Positions 26,538 through 32,847 of a stretch of 64,000 nucleotides of DNA are shown piece by piece. A program made the position numbers and the translations under genes. The stretch is taken from NCBI RefSeq assembly GCF_011317445.1, contig NZ_JAAAPL010000001.1, positions 1,302,001-1,366,000 on the forward strand, written 5' to 3'. The DNA comes from Chelativorans multitrophicus (GTDB lineage Bacteria; Pseudomonadota; Alphaproteobacteria; Rhizobiales; Rhizobiaceae). Numbering within the stretch: position 1 is the stretch's first letter; each line of letters begins with the position of its first letter. Below the pieces are notes generated by a model. That model saw nothing but the letters and a program-made list of their open reading frames with translations, made no database searches and had not been told where the DNA came from.

Positions 26538-26717
26538 ATGGAATTCAAAGTGGGTGATGTCGTAGAGCTTAATTCTGGCGGTCCAAATATGACCGTCGAG
26601 AGTCGCCAGAACGGAGACGAGTGGTGGTGTGTTTGGTTTAATTCCATCGGCCCTAACGCACACGAAAAGAAAGGAAGCTCCTTTAAAGGCGAAACTCTCA
26701 AGAGAGTTGACCGTTAA
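26538..26717 (+). CDS. DUF2158/YodC-like small protein
   Basis: A 59-residue protein beginning MEFKVGDVVELNSGGPNMTV and with WWCVWFNS in the middle. The FKxGDVVxLxSGGPxMTV opening is the signature of the DUF2158 (YodC-like) family of unknown function, a small beta-barrel-like domain. A strong ribosome site (GGAGGTGAGAA) precedes the ATG. It is rightward, opposite to the late operon, so it is probably an independently expressed accessory gene. Confidence 0.75.
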   Translation: MEFKVGDVVELNSGGPNMTVESRQNGDEWWCVWFNSIGPNAHEKKGSSFKGETLKRVDR

Positions 26718-26726
26718 CTCCCTCAG

Positions 26727-26921
26727 CTACTTGCTTGGGAACCGAACGAACCCAATCGGCTGCATCTTCCGGCGAGCCATGATCTTGTCGCCGTTCTGAT
26801 CAACGACGCCCGTGTCAATCAGCTCGTATTCCTCGTAGACCGTCTTGGCGAGGTAGTGTTCGCCGTCCGGTTCCCCGTCGATGTCTGCCGAGCGGCGCTT
26901 GATGAAATATTCGCGGGGCAT
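26727..26921 (-). CDS. small hypothetical protein, 64 aa
   Basis: A 64-residue protein (MPREYFIKRRSADIDGEPDGEHYLAKTVYEE...ARRKMQPIGFVRFPSK), beta-rich and charged, with no membrane segment. It ends nine bases after the stop of the opposing DUF2158 gene and starts 10 bases after the next leftward gene. No family is recognised; codon usage resembles its neighbours. Confidence 0.6.
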   Translation of the reverse strand: MPREYFIKRRSADIDGEPDGEHYLAKTVYEEYELIDTGVVDQNGDKIMARRKMQPIGFVRFPSK

Positions 26922-26931
26922 TGAACACCTC

Positions 26932-27159
26932 CTACTTGCGCATCAGTTGCGGGAAGCAGATCGGGTCAAACCAGCTCTTGCCGTCCTTCATCGCGCGCCA
27001 CGGATTGCCGTATTGTTTCGGGCTGGGAAGATCCTCACCCGATATAAGAGCAGTAGAGACAGCACGACGCTCACGCCGATGCTCGCTGCGCTTGAACCAC
27101 TTGTCGCTTTCTGCCTTGGTTATGCCGCTGATCGGCGTCTTGCGTCTGGAGCGGGACAT
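26932..27159 (-). CDS. small basic hypothetical protein, 75 aa
   Basis: A 75-residue protein starting MSRSRRKTPISGITKAESDKWFKRSEHRRERRAV. Proteins with an SRSRRKTPIxGIT opening are common in phages and plasmids and have no known function; the basic start suggests nucleic-acid binding. The ATG at 27159 was chosen for GGAGC at suitable distance, against an upstream in-frame start with no ribosome site. Confidence 0.65.
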   Translation of the reverse strand: MSRSRRKTPISGITKAESDKWFKRSEHRRERRAVSTALISGEDLPSPKQYGNPWRAMKDGKSWFDPICFPQLMRK

Positions 27160-27673
27160 GAGATGCTCCGAATAGGTCTGCCCGCACTCGCCAGACGCCT
27201 GAGAGATAATATCTTCTGTGCTGTTGCGTGGGAGGCGGGCAAGCTGTGATGGGGTAGGACAGGCTGGCAGAGCCATTTAAGAGCCGAGACTCACCCAATC
27301 CTACCTGTGTGCGAGGGGCGAAATCCGCAACCGTCTTACCTAGCGCATTCGCGCGGCCCAGGGGCCTTTTCGGTAAGCAACCTCGCAAGCTGTGAATTGA
27401 TTGAGGCCGCACCGGGCTTGTATCCGATACGGCCTCTGGCGACCCCTGGCAGGGGAATGGTCGGGCTAACTCACGCGGGAGGTCCAGTTAGTGGCAGGAA
27501 TGGCATCCGGCCTCTCCCTCAGCGATTAAGCGCGCCTCGCTGGGAGCGCCCGATCTGAAAATTCAGGCAATATTTTGCCATGCGCGGAGTGGTGAAGTTC
27601 CCCGCTGTGCGCCGGGACGAATCCCCGTCGCGCAAATCACCATTCCAATCATTACGGGAAAGTAACGACTCTG
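27160..27673 (-). promoter_or_regulatory. 514-base gene-free region with inverted repeats, candidate late leader
   Basis: No convincing coding sequence on either strand. Several inverted repeats are visible: GAGGCCG (27403-27409) with CGGCCTC (27430-27436); CCCCT (27443-27447) with AGGGG (27451-27455) inside CGACC (27440-27444) with GGTCG (27459-27463); and a GGGA-CGAA-TCCC hairpin near 27617-27628. It lies just downstream of the NusG-like gene and upstream of the remaining leftward genes, where a late promoter and an antitermination site would be expected. The role is inferred. Confidence 0.4.
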
Positions 27674-28225
27674 TCAAGCGGCAACCACATCCAGAGATAC
27701 CACCAAATCATCGGCACGCTCCAGCTTTTCCACAATCTTCTTCAAGCGAGCGTCTTTCTTGGATTTGATGCGGATCGTCTTACGCGCTACCCGAGCATCC
27801 CTGTCAAACTTTTCTTCCGCTATCGCTTCCATCGAACGAAGCGTGAGAATGTCGAGCAAGTCTATTTCCATGGGCCTTCCGCAAATGCCCACTATACTGT
27901 GAACGCCGGGAACAGGCTCCAGCGCTCTGAAGTCCACCGGCCCTTTGACGAAAACGTACCCTACCAGCATGGCAAAGCGGCGCGCTTTCCAGAGATCGGT
28001 GTGCTTGCGATCCCGAACGAGACGCCGTTCCGCTGGCATGTAATGTACATAGCCCGCCTCACTCAACGCTCGCTCGACTGCTGACATATTCGGATTGAGG
28101 CTCGGAACGATGCGGTAACCTTTACCCCGTGGCCGTCCATCTTTGCCGAGAGATGTGGGCTCAACTGCATATTCTCTCTGCGGTTTCTGTGCTCCCGGCA
28201 CAGTCCTGATTGCATACCAAGTCAT
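27674..28225 (-). CDS. NusG-like (NGN-domain) transcription factor, candidate late antiterminator
   Basis: A 183-residue protein with the NusG N-terminal pattern: MTWYAIRTVPGAQKPQREYA, then AVERALSEAGYVHYMPAERRLVRDRK, the hydrophobic LVGYVFVKGPVDFRALEPV and VPGVHSIVGICGRPMEI strand. The C-terminal ~60 residues are basic and helical rather than a clear KOW domain. Specialised NusG relatives (RfaH-like) bind RNA polymerase at specific sites and suppress termination. As the last gene of the leftward early operon, directly before a structured leader and the late genes, it is the likely switch to late transcription. Confidence 0.78.
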   Translation of the reverse strand: MTWYAIRTVPGAQKPQREYAVEPTSLGKDGRPRGKGYRIVPSLNPNMSAVERALSEAGYVHYMPAERRLVRDRKHTDLWKARRFAMLVGYVFVKGPVDFRALEPVPGVHSIVGICGRPMEIDLLDILTLRSMEAIAEEKFDRDARVARKTIRIKSKKDARLKKIVEKLERADDLVVSLDVVAA

Positions 28226-28251
28226 CTTTCCCCGCCGCTTGGTTGATGATG

Positions 28252-28599
28252 CTACTTGCCGTGAATAATGCTCACATACGGGACAGTGACTTTCCCCTTC
28301 TCCTGATAAGCCTTGATGCCCATTTCCCGTCCTACCGCTGACTTGAGAGGCACGATCTCAGGCTTCGACCTTCCAAAGCTCACATGTATGATCTGCGCTG
28401 TGTGCTGGAACTCACGCAGCCTTTTGGCCGCAATCTTCGCCTGTCGCTCCAGCCTGCGCTTTTCCAACCAACGGGCTTGTGCGAGAACGTATTCCAAGCT
28501 CACGCCCCAATCCTGCGCAATCTCGCTTGGTCTCGCTCCCGCGAAATAGGCTCGGGCTATTGCGTGTCTCGCCATCGGGTTTAGTTTTGCTGACGGCAT
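28252..28599 (-). CDS. HTH-containing phage regulatory protein
   Basis: A 115-residue protein. Residues about 8-45 (PMARHAIARAYFAGARPSEIAQDWGVSLEYVLAQARWLEKRR) form a helix-turn-helix of the sigma-70 region 4/resolvase type. The rest is beta-rich and basic. GAGGTAAGAA precedes the ATG. Located 26 bases before the NusG-like gene, it could regulate late transcription together with it. Confidence 0.65.
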   Translation of the reverse strand: MPSAKLNPMARHAIARAYFAGARPSEIAQDWGVSLEYVLAQARWLEKRRLERQAKIAAKRLREFQHTAQIIHVSFGRSKPEIVPLKSAVGREMGIKAYQEKGKVTVPYVSIIHGK

Positions 28600-28671
28600 T
28601 TCTTACCTCTTGCGTTTCCCAGTTCCCCCAATCTGCTGTTGCGATTTCCCACAACTCAGGGGTCCATTCAT

Positions 28672-29091
28672 TCAGTCGACATCCCTCACAGGGATGCCAA
28701 ATTCTTCCGACAGGCTTTCCCATGAACGCCTCCCATGCAGTGCGTCGGTGAATGCCTGCATCTTCTCTTTGCTGACGCGCGGCGAGTATGGCTTGGGGAT
28801 TTGCCGCTCCGGCGCGATACGCGACGCATTGAGCCAATCGAGATGGCTTTGCCGCTCTTTCACGGATTGAGTGAATTGCGCCGTTGAAGGCGCGAACCGG
28901 GCATCGTGCCCGACAATTTCGCCGCGCCGATATCGAAGGCAGGTTTCCTCCACAGCCTCAGGCGAGAATTGGTCGATGCACTCCAGGAAGCTTGCCAACT
29001 GAACCTCAGCATCAGTGCCGTGCTGTAGAGGAAATGAATTGAGCATGATCGATATGGCCTTGGCCGCGCGGATCTTGTCCTTCGCGTTCAT
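28672..29091 (-). CDS. replication-region protein, possible helicase loader-type
   Basis: A 139-residue helical protein (MNAKDKIRAAKAISIMLNSFPLQHG...ECIDQFSPEAVEETCLRYRRGEIVGHDARFAPSTAQFTQSVKERQ). The RRGEIVGxDxRFAPSTAxF motif recurs in phage proteins encoded with replication-initiation genes and resembles the N-terminal part of helicase loader or loader-inhibitor proteins. It overlaps the upstream replication-type gene by 80 bases. No ATPase motif is present. Confidence 0.55.
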   Translation of the reverse strand: MNAKDKIRAAKAISIMLNSFPLQHGTDAEVQLASFLECIDQFSPEAVEETCLRYRRGEIVGHDARFAPSTAQFTQSVKERQSHLDWLNASRIAPERQIPKPYSPRVSKEKMQAFTDALHGRRSWESLSEEFGIPVRDVD

Positions 29092-29371
29092 GGTCGCGCT
29101 CCAGTCTGGCTATGATGGATTGGGCTGCTGAGATTGTATTGCTCGGGCGCGGCGCTTCTATCTCGTCTTCCCAACGGCCCTGATGTAGCCACGTGCTAGC
29201 GTGGGGGATGAATTGAGGCTCCCTACGAACCAAGGTCGGCAGTTGACGCTCTAGTCCGGCGATGATTTCTGCCGGGTCGGTCCCTGCCCGCAATTCCTTG
29301 TCCCATGCCTTTTGGGCCGTGCGCTTGGCGACCTTGCGAGGATAGAGACTCCAGAAACGTTCGAAGTTCAT
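29012..29371 (-). CDS. replication-initiation-type protein (DnaT/O-like C-terminal domain)
   Basis: A 119-residue protein beginning MNFERFWSLYPRKVAKRTAQKAWDKEL and continuing to QFIPHASTWLHQGRWEDE. The FxxFWxxYPRKxxKxxAxKAW...FxPHASTWLxxxRWxDE combination is the standard C-terminal domain of phage replication proteins, thought to bind single-stranded DNA or helicase. Here it stands alone, without the N-terminal winged-helix origin-binding part. It may work with the helix-turn-helix protein at 34204-34518. Overlaps both neighbours. Confidence 0.78.
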   Translation of the reverse strand: MNFERFWSLYPRKVAKRTAQKAWDKELRAGTDPAEIIAGLERQLPTLVRREPQFIPHASTWLHQGRWEDEIEAPRPSNTISAAQSIIARLERDHEREGQDPRGQGHIDHAQFISSTARH

Positions 29372-29547
29372 CCCGACACCTCCTCTTTGAGGGCGGCACC
29401 GATCTCCTCCGCAGCATGGATAAGCGCCGCTCCGACAACCTTGTCACCGAAAGTGCTGCTCTCGTTGAGGGCTAATTCCAACCCCTTGGCGCGCAGCCGT
29501 TTCGAAATTTGCCGTAGAACAGCCCTCGTTTCGTTTGCTTGTGTCAT
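29368..29547 (-). CDS. small hypothetical protein, 59 aa
   Basis: A 59-residue helical protein (MTQANETRAVLRQISKRLRAKGLELAL...AALIHAAEEIGAALKEEVSG). A strong GGAGG lies 7 bases before the ATG at 29547, and the stop overlaps the next start (ATGA). It is encoded just upstream of the replication-type gene. No family is recognised. Confidence 0.65.
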   Translation of the reverse strand: MTQANETRAVLRQISKRLRAKGLELALNESSTFGDKVVGAALIHAAEEIGAALKEEVSG

Positions 29548-29551
29548 GCTG

Positions 29552-29773
29552 CTACCTCCAGTGCAGAACGTCAGCACGGCCAGCGAATACGAGCCATGCG
29601 CAGCGGAGACGATGACGAACACGGGTAATTGGCCCCGGCCAATACGATAGTGAGCGCGCGGGGAGCCAATACGGTTCACCATTCTCGTCAATCATCCCTT
29701 GTTGCACTATGGGCGACCTGCTGGCCCATGAGAGGATTTCGCGAAGTGTCATTTCCTTGGGCAAGCTCCTCAT
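29552..29773 (-). CDS. small hypothetical phage protein, 73 aa
   Basis: A 73-residue protein ending in RVRHRLRCAWLVFAGRADVLHWR. The RLRxAWLVFxGRADxLxW ending is frequent among small early proteins of temperate phages of alphaproteobacteria; function is unknown. The ATG at 29773 has GAGG at good distance and overlaps the stop of the preceding gene by four bases. Confidence 0.65.
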   Translation of the reverse strand: MRSLPKEMTLREILSWASRSPIVQQGMIDENGEPYWLPARSLSYWPGPITRVRHRLRCAWLVFAGRADVLHWR

Positions 29774-29964
29774 GCTGCAGCATTCCTCTTTGCGGCGCGC
29801 TCGTAGGCATCCCGCGTCTGTCTGTGCGCGGCGAGCAGCCGTTCCTGTTGTGAAAACCAACTATCGGGCCGGTCTTTCTTCAACCGGTGAAGGTCAATGA
29901 AATCCGCCAGTGAGGCACATACGCCCTGGTAAATCTCGTAGAGTTCAGCCATGGAGAACTTCAT
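29770..29964 (-). CDS. small helical hypothetical protein, 64 aa
   Basis: A 64-residue protein (MKFSMAELYEIYQGVCASLADFIDLHRLKKD...QQERLLAAHRQTRDAYERAAKRNAAA), almost entirely helical, with a charged second half suited to coiled-coil formation. Both ends overlap neighbouring genes by four bases, which fixes the start. No family is recognised. Confidence 0.65.
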   Translation of the reverse strand: MKFSMAELYEIYQGVCASLADFIDLHRLKKDRPDSWFSQQERLLAAHRQTRDAYERAAKRNAAA

Positions 29965-30260
29965 GCGGCCTCTCCACTGGCTACAGAAACAGCCCAATCC
30001 ATCGCGTCCTGAGCGCTTCGGAGGATGACCACGGCAGGACCGCGCCACTTGTCCGCAAACTTCTGCTGGTTTTCGTTGAGGCGTTTGGCGTAGCCACTGT
30101 GGCCACTTTTCACCTCGACGGGCCACATACGGCCACGGAAGCCAACGAGGAGATCCACGGGCTTGTCGACGCGTTCGACACTAAAGCCGCGCCTGAGGAG
30201 GGTGGAAACGACCTCTGGTTCGGCAGCGTCTCGCTTCTTGGCGTATCGATTGAGGCTCAT
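29961..30260 (-). CDS. small PD-(D/E)XK-type nuclease
   Basis: A 99-residue protein with the minimal VRR-NUC/Holliday-junction-resolvase-like core: Glu14 in AAEPEVVSTLLRRGFSVERV, Asp36 in KPVDLLVGFRGR, and the Glu49-Val-Lys51 catalytic strand (WPVEVKSG), then a terminal helix. The family cuts branched or mismatched DNA and is common in phages, where it probably resolves replication or recombination intermediates. The start at 30260 follows GGGGAGG, a strong ribosome site. Confidence 0.78.
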   Translation of the reverse strand: MSLNRYAKKRDAAEPEVVSTLLRRGFSVERVDKPVDLLVGFRGRMWPVEVKSGHSGYAKRLNENQQKFADKWRGPAVVILRSAQDAMDWAVSVASGEAA

Positions 30261-30295
30261 GCAACCTCCCCGCCCGCCACGCATTGAATCGCGTT

Positions 30296-30550
30296 ATGCC
30301 GATTGGCTCTTGGTCCCCGCCTGTATGTGTGTTCGCCGGTAAGGCCGGGAATAAGCGTTGGGTTGTCGGAGATGCTGCCTTGGCCGCAAGGATTATGTTG
30401 CAGGAATGGCCCGCACACGCACCGAAAGGCCCCGCTAACTTGAAGGCGCGTAAAGTTCTCCTGCGATGCCTTCAGGGGAAATGCGAACCCGAACAAGCGA
30501 GACAGGCGTTTGTCGCGGCGGCTGAGGAAGCGAATATCCTTGACCATTAG
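30296..30550 (+). CDS. DUF982 family protein
   Basis: An 84-residue protein reading VCVFAGKAGNKRWVVG, LAARIMLQEWPAHAPKG, ARKVLLRCLQGK and ARQAFVAAAEEANIL, the conserved skeleton of DUF982, a small family expanded in Rhizobiales with unknown function. It is rightward inside a leftward operon. No good ribosome site precedes the ATG at 30296 or the TTG at 30284. A leftward frame of 96 codons overlaps it completely and is linked by short overlaps to both neighbours; the family match decided in favour of this strand. Confidence 0.65.
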   Translation: MPIGSWSPPVCVFAGKAGNKRWVVGDAALAARIMLQEWPAHAPKGPANLKARKVLLRCLQGKCEPEQARQAFVAAAEEANILDH

Positions 30551-30657
30551 AACCCCCTCGCAAGCCCGCACCAGAACGCAAAGGCCCACACGCCAAGACA
30601 GAGAACCAGCGTGGCGATGAAGCCCCAATTCGGCTTTGTTCGTCTTAAGGTCGGCAT
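30547..30657 (-). CDS. 36-aa single-TM peptide
   Basis: A short leftward gene starting MPTLRRTKPNWGFIATLVLC and forming one hydrophobic helix with three tryptophans, then ARGF. GAGAG stands five bases before this ATG; an in-frame ATG four codons upstream (30669) is also possible. It is too short for family assignment. A position in the early operon and the classic positive-inside arrangement suggest a small inner-membrane peptide. Confidence 0.45.
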   Translation of the reverse strand: MPTLRRTKPNWGFIATLVLCLGVWAFAFWCGLARGF

Positions 30658-30771
30658 TTGTTCTCTCATTTGAACAGATTCCGGGTGTGGTGAGGGGTGA
30701 GTGGCGCTAGTCGTCCTTTAGCTCAGGACAGATCCATTCGGCCCAATCCCCCGCCCGATCACGGAGAAGGA

Positions 30772-31296
30772 TCATTCGAGGCGACCCATCTTCAACTCAG
30801 GCATTACCCATTCAGCCGCCGAAGCAGCCCACTCCCTAAGCTCGATTGCCATCCGATGACGGCTCTCCCAATCAAGAGATTGTATGTCGAGAGCTATATC
30901 GTCTGGAATTTTCGATAGATCGGGAGCGGCATTCCAAATCGCTTCCATCGTTGGATCTTCACTAGGAATAGGGGGTGCGTCGCCGGACGGAGCCGTATCG
31001 GAACTTTTGATGTCTCCGATATGTCCTCGACGCCTTTTGGCAACCCGCTCAAGCGTCTCGACCATAGAGAGCACTTCCATGGTTGGCTCGAACCATTCCC
31101 CAACGGAATTTGACCCACTGAGGTGCTCCAAAAGGACCGCCTCAAGGTCTCTGTCTCCTGGGACTGATACAACCAACTCTATACCTTCGGGGTGCTGCTG
31201 CCGGTATTGGCGCACGCGCCCCTCAAGATTACCTGTATAGCCTAACTTCAGTAATCCATTCCCGTCCCCACGCCGTCGTATGCAATAGACCGTCAT
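30772..31296 (-). CDS. GIY-YIG-like (T5orf172/MUG113-type) nuclease
   Basis: A 174-residue protein. Residues 1-85 show a GIY-YIG-like fold: VYCIRRRGDGNGLLKLGYTGNLEGRVRQY (the motif strands, with Arg27 as the usual catalytic arginine), then RDLEAVLLEHLSG with a conserved acidic residue and VGEWFEP. The second half is proline-rich then helical and of unknown role. The family includes phage and domain-fused DNA nucleases. Overlaps the next upstream gene by four bases. Confidence 0.72.
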   Translation of the reverse strand: MTVYCIRRRGDGNGLLKLGYTGNLEGRVRQYRQQHPEGIELVVSVPGDRDLEAVLLEHLSGSNSVGEWFEPTMEVLSMVETLERVAKRRRGHIGDIKSSDTAPSGDAPPIPSEDPTMEAIWNAAPDLSKIPDDIALDIQSLDWESRHRMAIELREWAASAAEWVMPELKMGRLE

Positions 31297-31667
31297 TTCA
31301 AAGACCCCTCAGCTTCCTCTCCAGCCAAAGCAGAAGCCAGGCCAGCAAGTTTCGAATTGCGCGCATCCGCTAATGCCTTTTCGTATTGGTAAGCTTTCTC
31401 TGCCGTCTCAGATGCCCTCTGGCAGGCATTGACGAGCGAAAGGAATGCTGATGCCGGGAGATCGCGCAAGCTGCGATGACGGTAGCGAAGACGGTGAAGC
31501 CATTGAGCCGGTACGCCGTAGTTGCGTGCCGCCCTATGGATTGCAGCCTCAACAGTATCCCCCGGCCCGCGATGTTCGGATCGGATGATAAAATCCGCCA
31601 TCCCCCGTGCCTGACTGACAACTTCGACACTCATTTTGTCAGATCCTTCAAGACGCTTGTCGGACAT
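31293..31667 (-). CDS. conserved phage early protein, 124 aa
   Basis: A 124-residue helical protein with DTVEAAIHRAARNYGVPAQWLHRLRYRHRSLRDLPASAFLSLVNAC near the middle. The YGVPxxxLxRLRYR...DLPAS pattern recurs in early operons of temperate phages of Rhizobiales; a DNA-binding role is plausible from the basic helix but not shown. An internal ATG (12th codon) is a possible alternative start. Confidence 0.6.
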   Translation of the reverse strand: MSDKRLEGSDKMSVEVVSQARGMADFIIRSEHRGPGDTVEAAIHRAARNYGVPAQWLHRLRYRHRSLRDLPASAFLSLVNACQRASETAEKAYQYEKALADARNSKLAGLASALAGEEAEGSLK

Positions 31668-31960
31668 TTCATTTCCTTCTTGCTACCCCTGTGTCCGTCA
31701 GGGACAGCAACTAAGCCGCAAGTGGCGGCGAATGGAGAGAACTGGTGCAAGACTTCAGCGCAGACGCTCAACGACTTTTGGCGAAGCTGGATGAGCGCAC
31801 GCGCGAAAGAAACAGGGCTTGGGAGCGCCCTTATGCTCCCAAAGAATTCACAGGCGGCGCGGATAACCTCGCACTCGCGCCGAAGAGTGGGGCTGGGACC
31901 GCCGCAATGCCCAGCCCCACGCTCGGCCGCCGCGCCTGGATAGGCTGCAATGACAATCAT
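31631..31960 (-). CDS. uncertain hypothetical protein, 109 aa
   Basis: A leftward frame of 109 residues that begins at an ATG overlapping the stop of the preceding gene by four bases, and ends 37 bases inside the next gene. The middle (CEVIRAACEFFGSIRALPSPVSFARALIQLRQKSLSV) is protein-like, but the rest is not distinctive. A rightward frame from a GTG at 31745 with a GGAGAG ribosome site occupies the same stretch. Which strand is coding cannot be decided by eye. Confidence 0.35.
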   Translation of the reverse strand: MIVIAAYPGAAAERGAGHCGGPSPTLRRECEVIRAACEFFGSIRALPSPVSFARALIQLRQKSLSVCAEVLHQFSPFAATCGLVAVPDGHRGSKKEMKCPTSVLKDLTK

Positions 31961-32220
31961 TCGAAAACCTCGGCTATGGGAACGAGGCTTGATCCAGAAT
32001 GGTATTCGGCGTGGAACCGCTGATCGCCCTCTTGGCCCCATACGATCACGACGGGGCAGTTGTCGTAGCTGCTTTCGTCCAAGAAAACGGTATGGAAAAT
32101 AAGATTTTCTGGGCTATCGAGCCCTTCCAACGCGGAGGCAATGTCCTTGCGGACCAGAACCTCAAGGTCGTCGGTGGTCTCGGAGTGCCAGACGATTTCG
32201 TAATTCTCACGCCAGATCAT
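31957..32220 (-). CDS. hypothetical protein, 87 aa
   Basis: An 87-residue acidic protein (MIWRENYEIVWHSETTDDLEVLVRKDIASALEG...PVVIVWGQEGDQRFHAEYHSG) with alternating strands and helices and no membrane segment. The start at 32220 is set by a four-base overlap with the stop of the upstream gene. No family is recognised. Confidence 0.6.
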   Translation of the reverse strand: MIWRENYEIVWHSETTDDLEVLVRKDIASALEGLDSPENLIFHTVFLDESSYDNCPVVIVWGQEGDQRFHAEYHSGSSLVPIAEVFE

Positions 32221-32516
32221 GCGCGCCACCAATGGTCTTTAGGAGCGGTCCAGTAGGAAAACAGTGCCAGCCCGTCTTTGTCACGGTGGTTCAGTCGGTC
32301 GTGAGGAGACCTGCCTACCTTCCTGCGGACTGGCGTCACCATGGATGAGGAAGGCTGATAGATCGTGCTGCTACCCACGCGAGTGAGCGCGTCACACTCC
32401 AGTGGTGAAAGGGGGGCCGACGAGAGGCGGGAGGAGAAACACCCCTCGTCGGCTGGAGTCACCGCGCGGGAGGAAGGGACGCGGTGATTGGTGAATGAGA
32501 TAATGGAGGCGCTCAT
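32217..32516 (-). CDS. hypothetical protein, 99 aa
   Basis: A 99-residue serine-rich protein without recognisable domains (MSASIISFTNHRVPSSRAVTPADEG...SYWTAPKDHWWRA). Four-base overlaps with the genes on both sides support translation in the leftward early operon. Low sequence complexity makes the call tentative. Confidence 0.5.
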   Translation of the reverse strand: MSASIISFTNHRVPSSRAVTPADEGCFSSRLSSAPLSPLECDALTRVGSSTIYQPSSSMVTPVRRKVGRSPHDRLNHRDKDGLALFSYWTAPKDHWWRA

Positions 32517-32779
32517 GGCTCTTGCCCCTGGGATTTGGAGCGTTCGGCAAGGAGAGCGTCGGCCAGATCATATGCCTGCTTCGCCATCCATTGAGCCGCC
32601 TCTACTCCTACGGTCGCGTAGGAGAGGGCCTCACGGTTCTTTGCAATAGCGGAAAGAGCCTGCCCCGCGAACCAGTCACGAACCGTAAGCCCAGCCACCG
32701 GTACTGACTTTGTGACATCAGTCGGATGAGGCATGACACCGCAACCGAAAGCAGGCCCACCATCGTTGATCTTGGTCAT
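32513..32779 (-). CDS. conserved small phage protein, 88 aa
   Basis: An 88-residue protein beginning MTKINDGGPAFGCGV and containing GLTVRDWFAGQALSAIA and AYDLADALLAER. The xNDGGPAF...GxxxRDxFAxQAL...AYxxADAxL pattern is very frequent in temperate phages; function is unknown. The stop overlaps the next start by four bases. Confidence 0.72.
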   Translation of the reverse strand: MTKINDGGPAFGCGVMPHPTDVTKSVPVAGLTVRDWFAGQALSAIAKNREALSYATVGVEAAQWMAKQAYDLADALLAERSKSQGQEP

Positions 32780-32847
32780 GACTGGACTCCCGCCAATTTC
32801 GCGTTCACGCTCGCCAGGTCGTAGTTCTTACCGAAGGGGGATTTCTG

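Noticed and set aside
27307-27558. rightward 83-codon frame in the long gene-free region
   Set aside because: No ribosome site, unlike composition and runs through the inverted repeats; more likely non-coding leader sequence.
28412-28837. leftward 141-codon frame overlapping two early genes
   Set aside because: Shadow of the HTH and replication-region genes, both of which have ribosome sites and recognisable patterns.
31745-32023. rightward frame of 92 codons starting at GTG with GGAGAG
   Set aside because: Competes with a leftward frame linked by overlaps to its neighbours; no family match in either direction, so it was mentioned but not listed as a gene.
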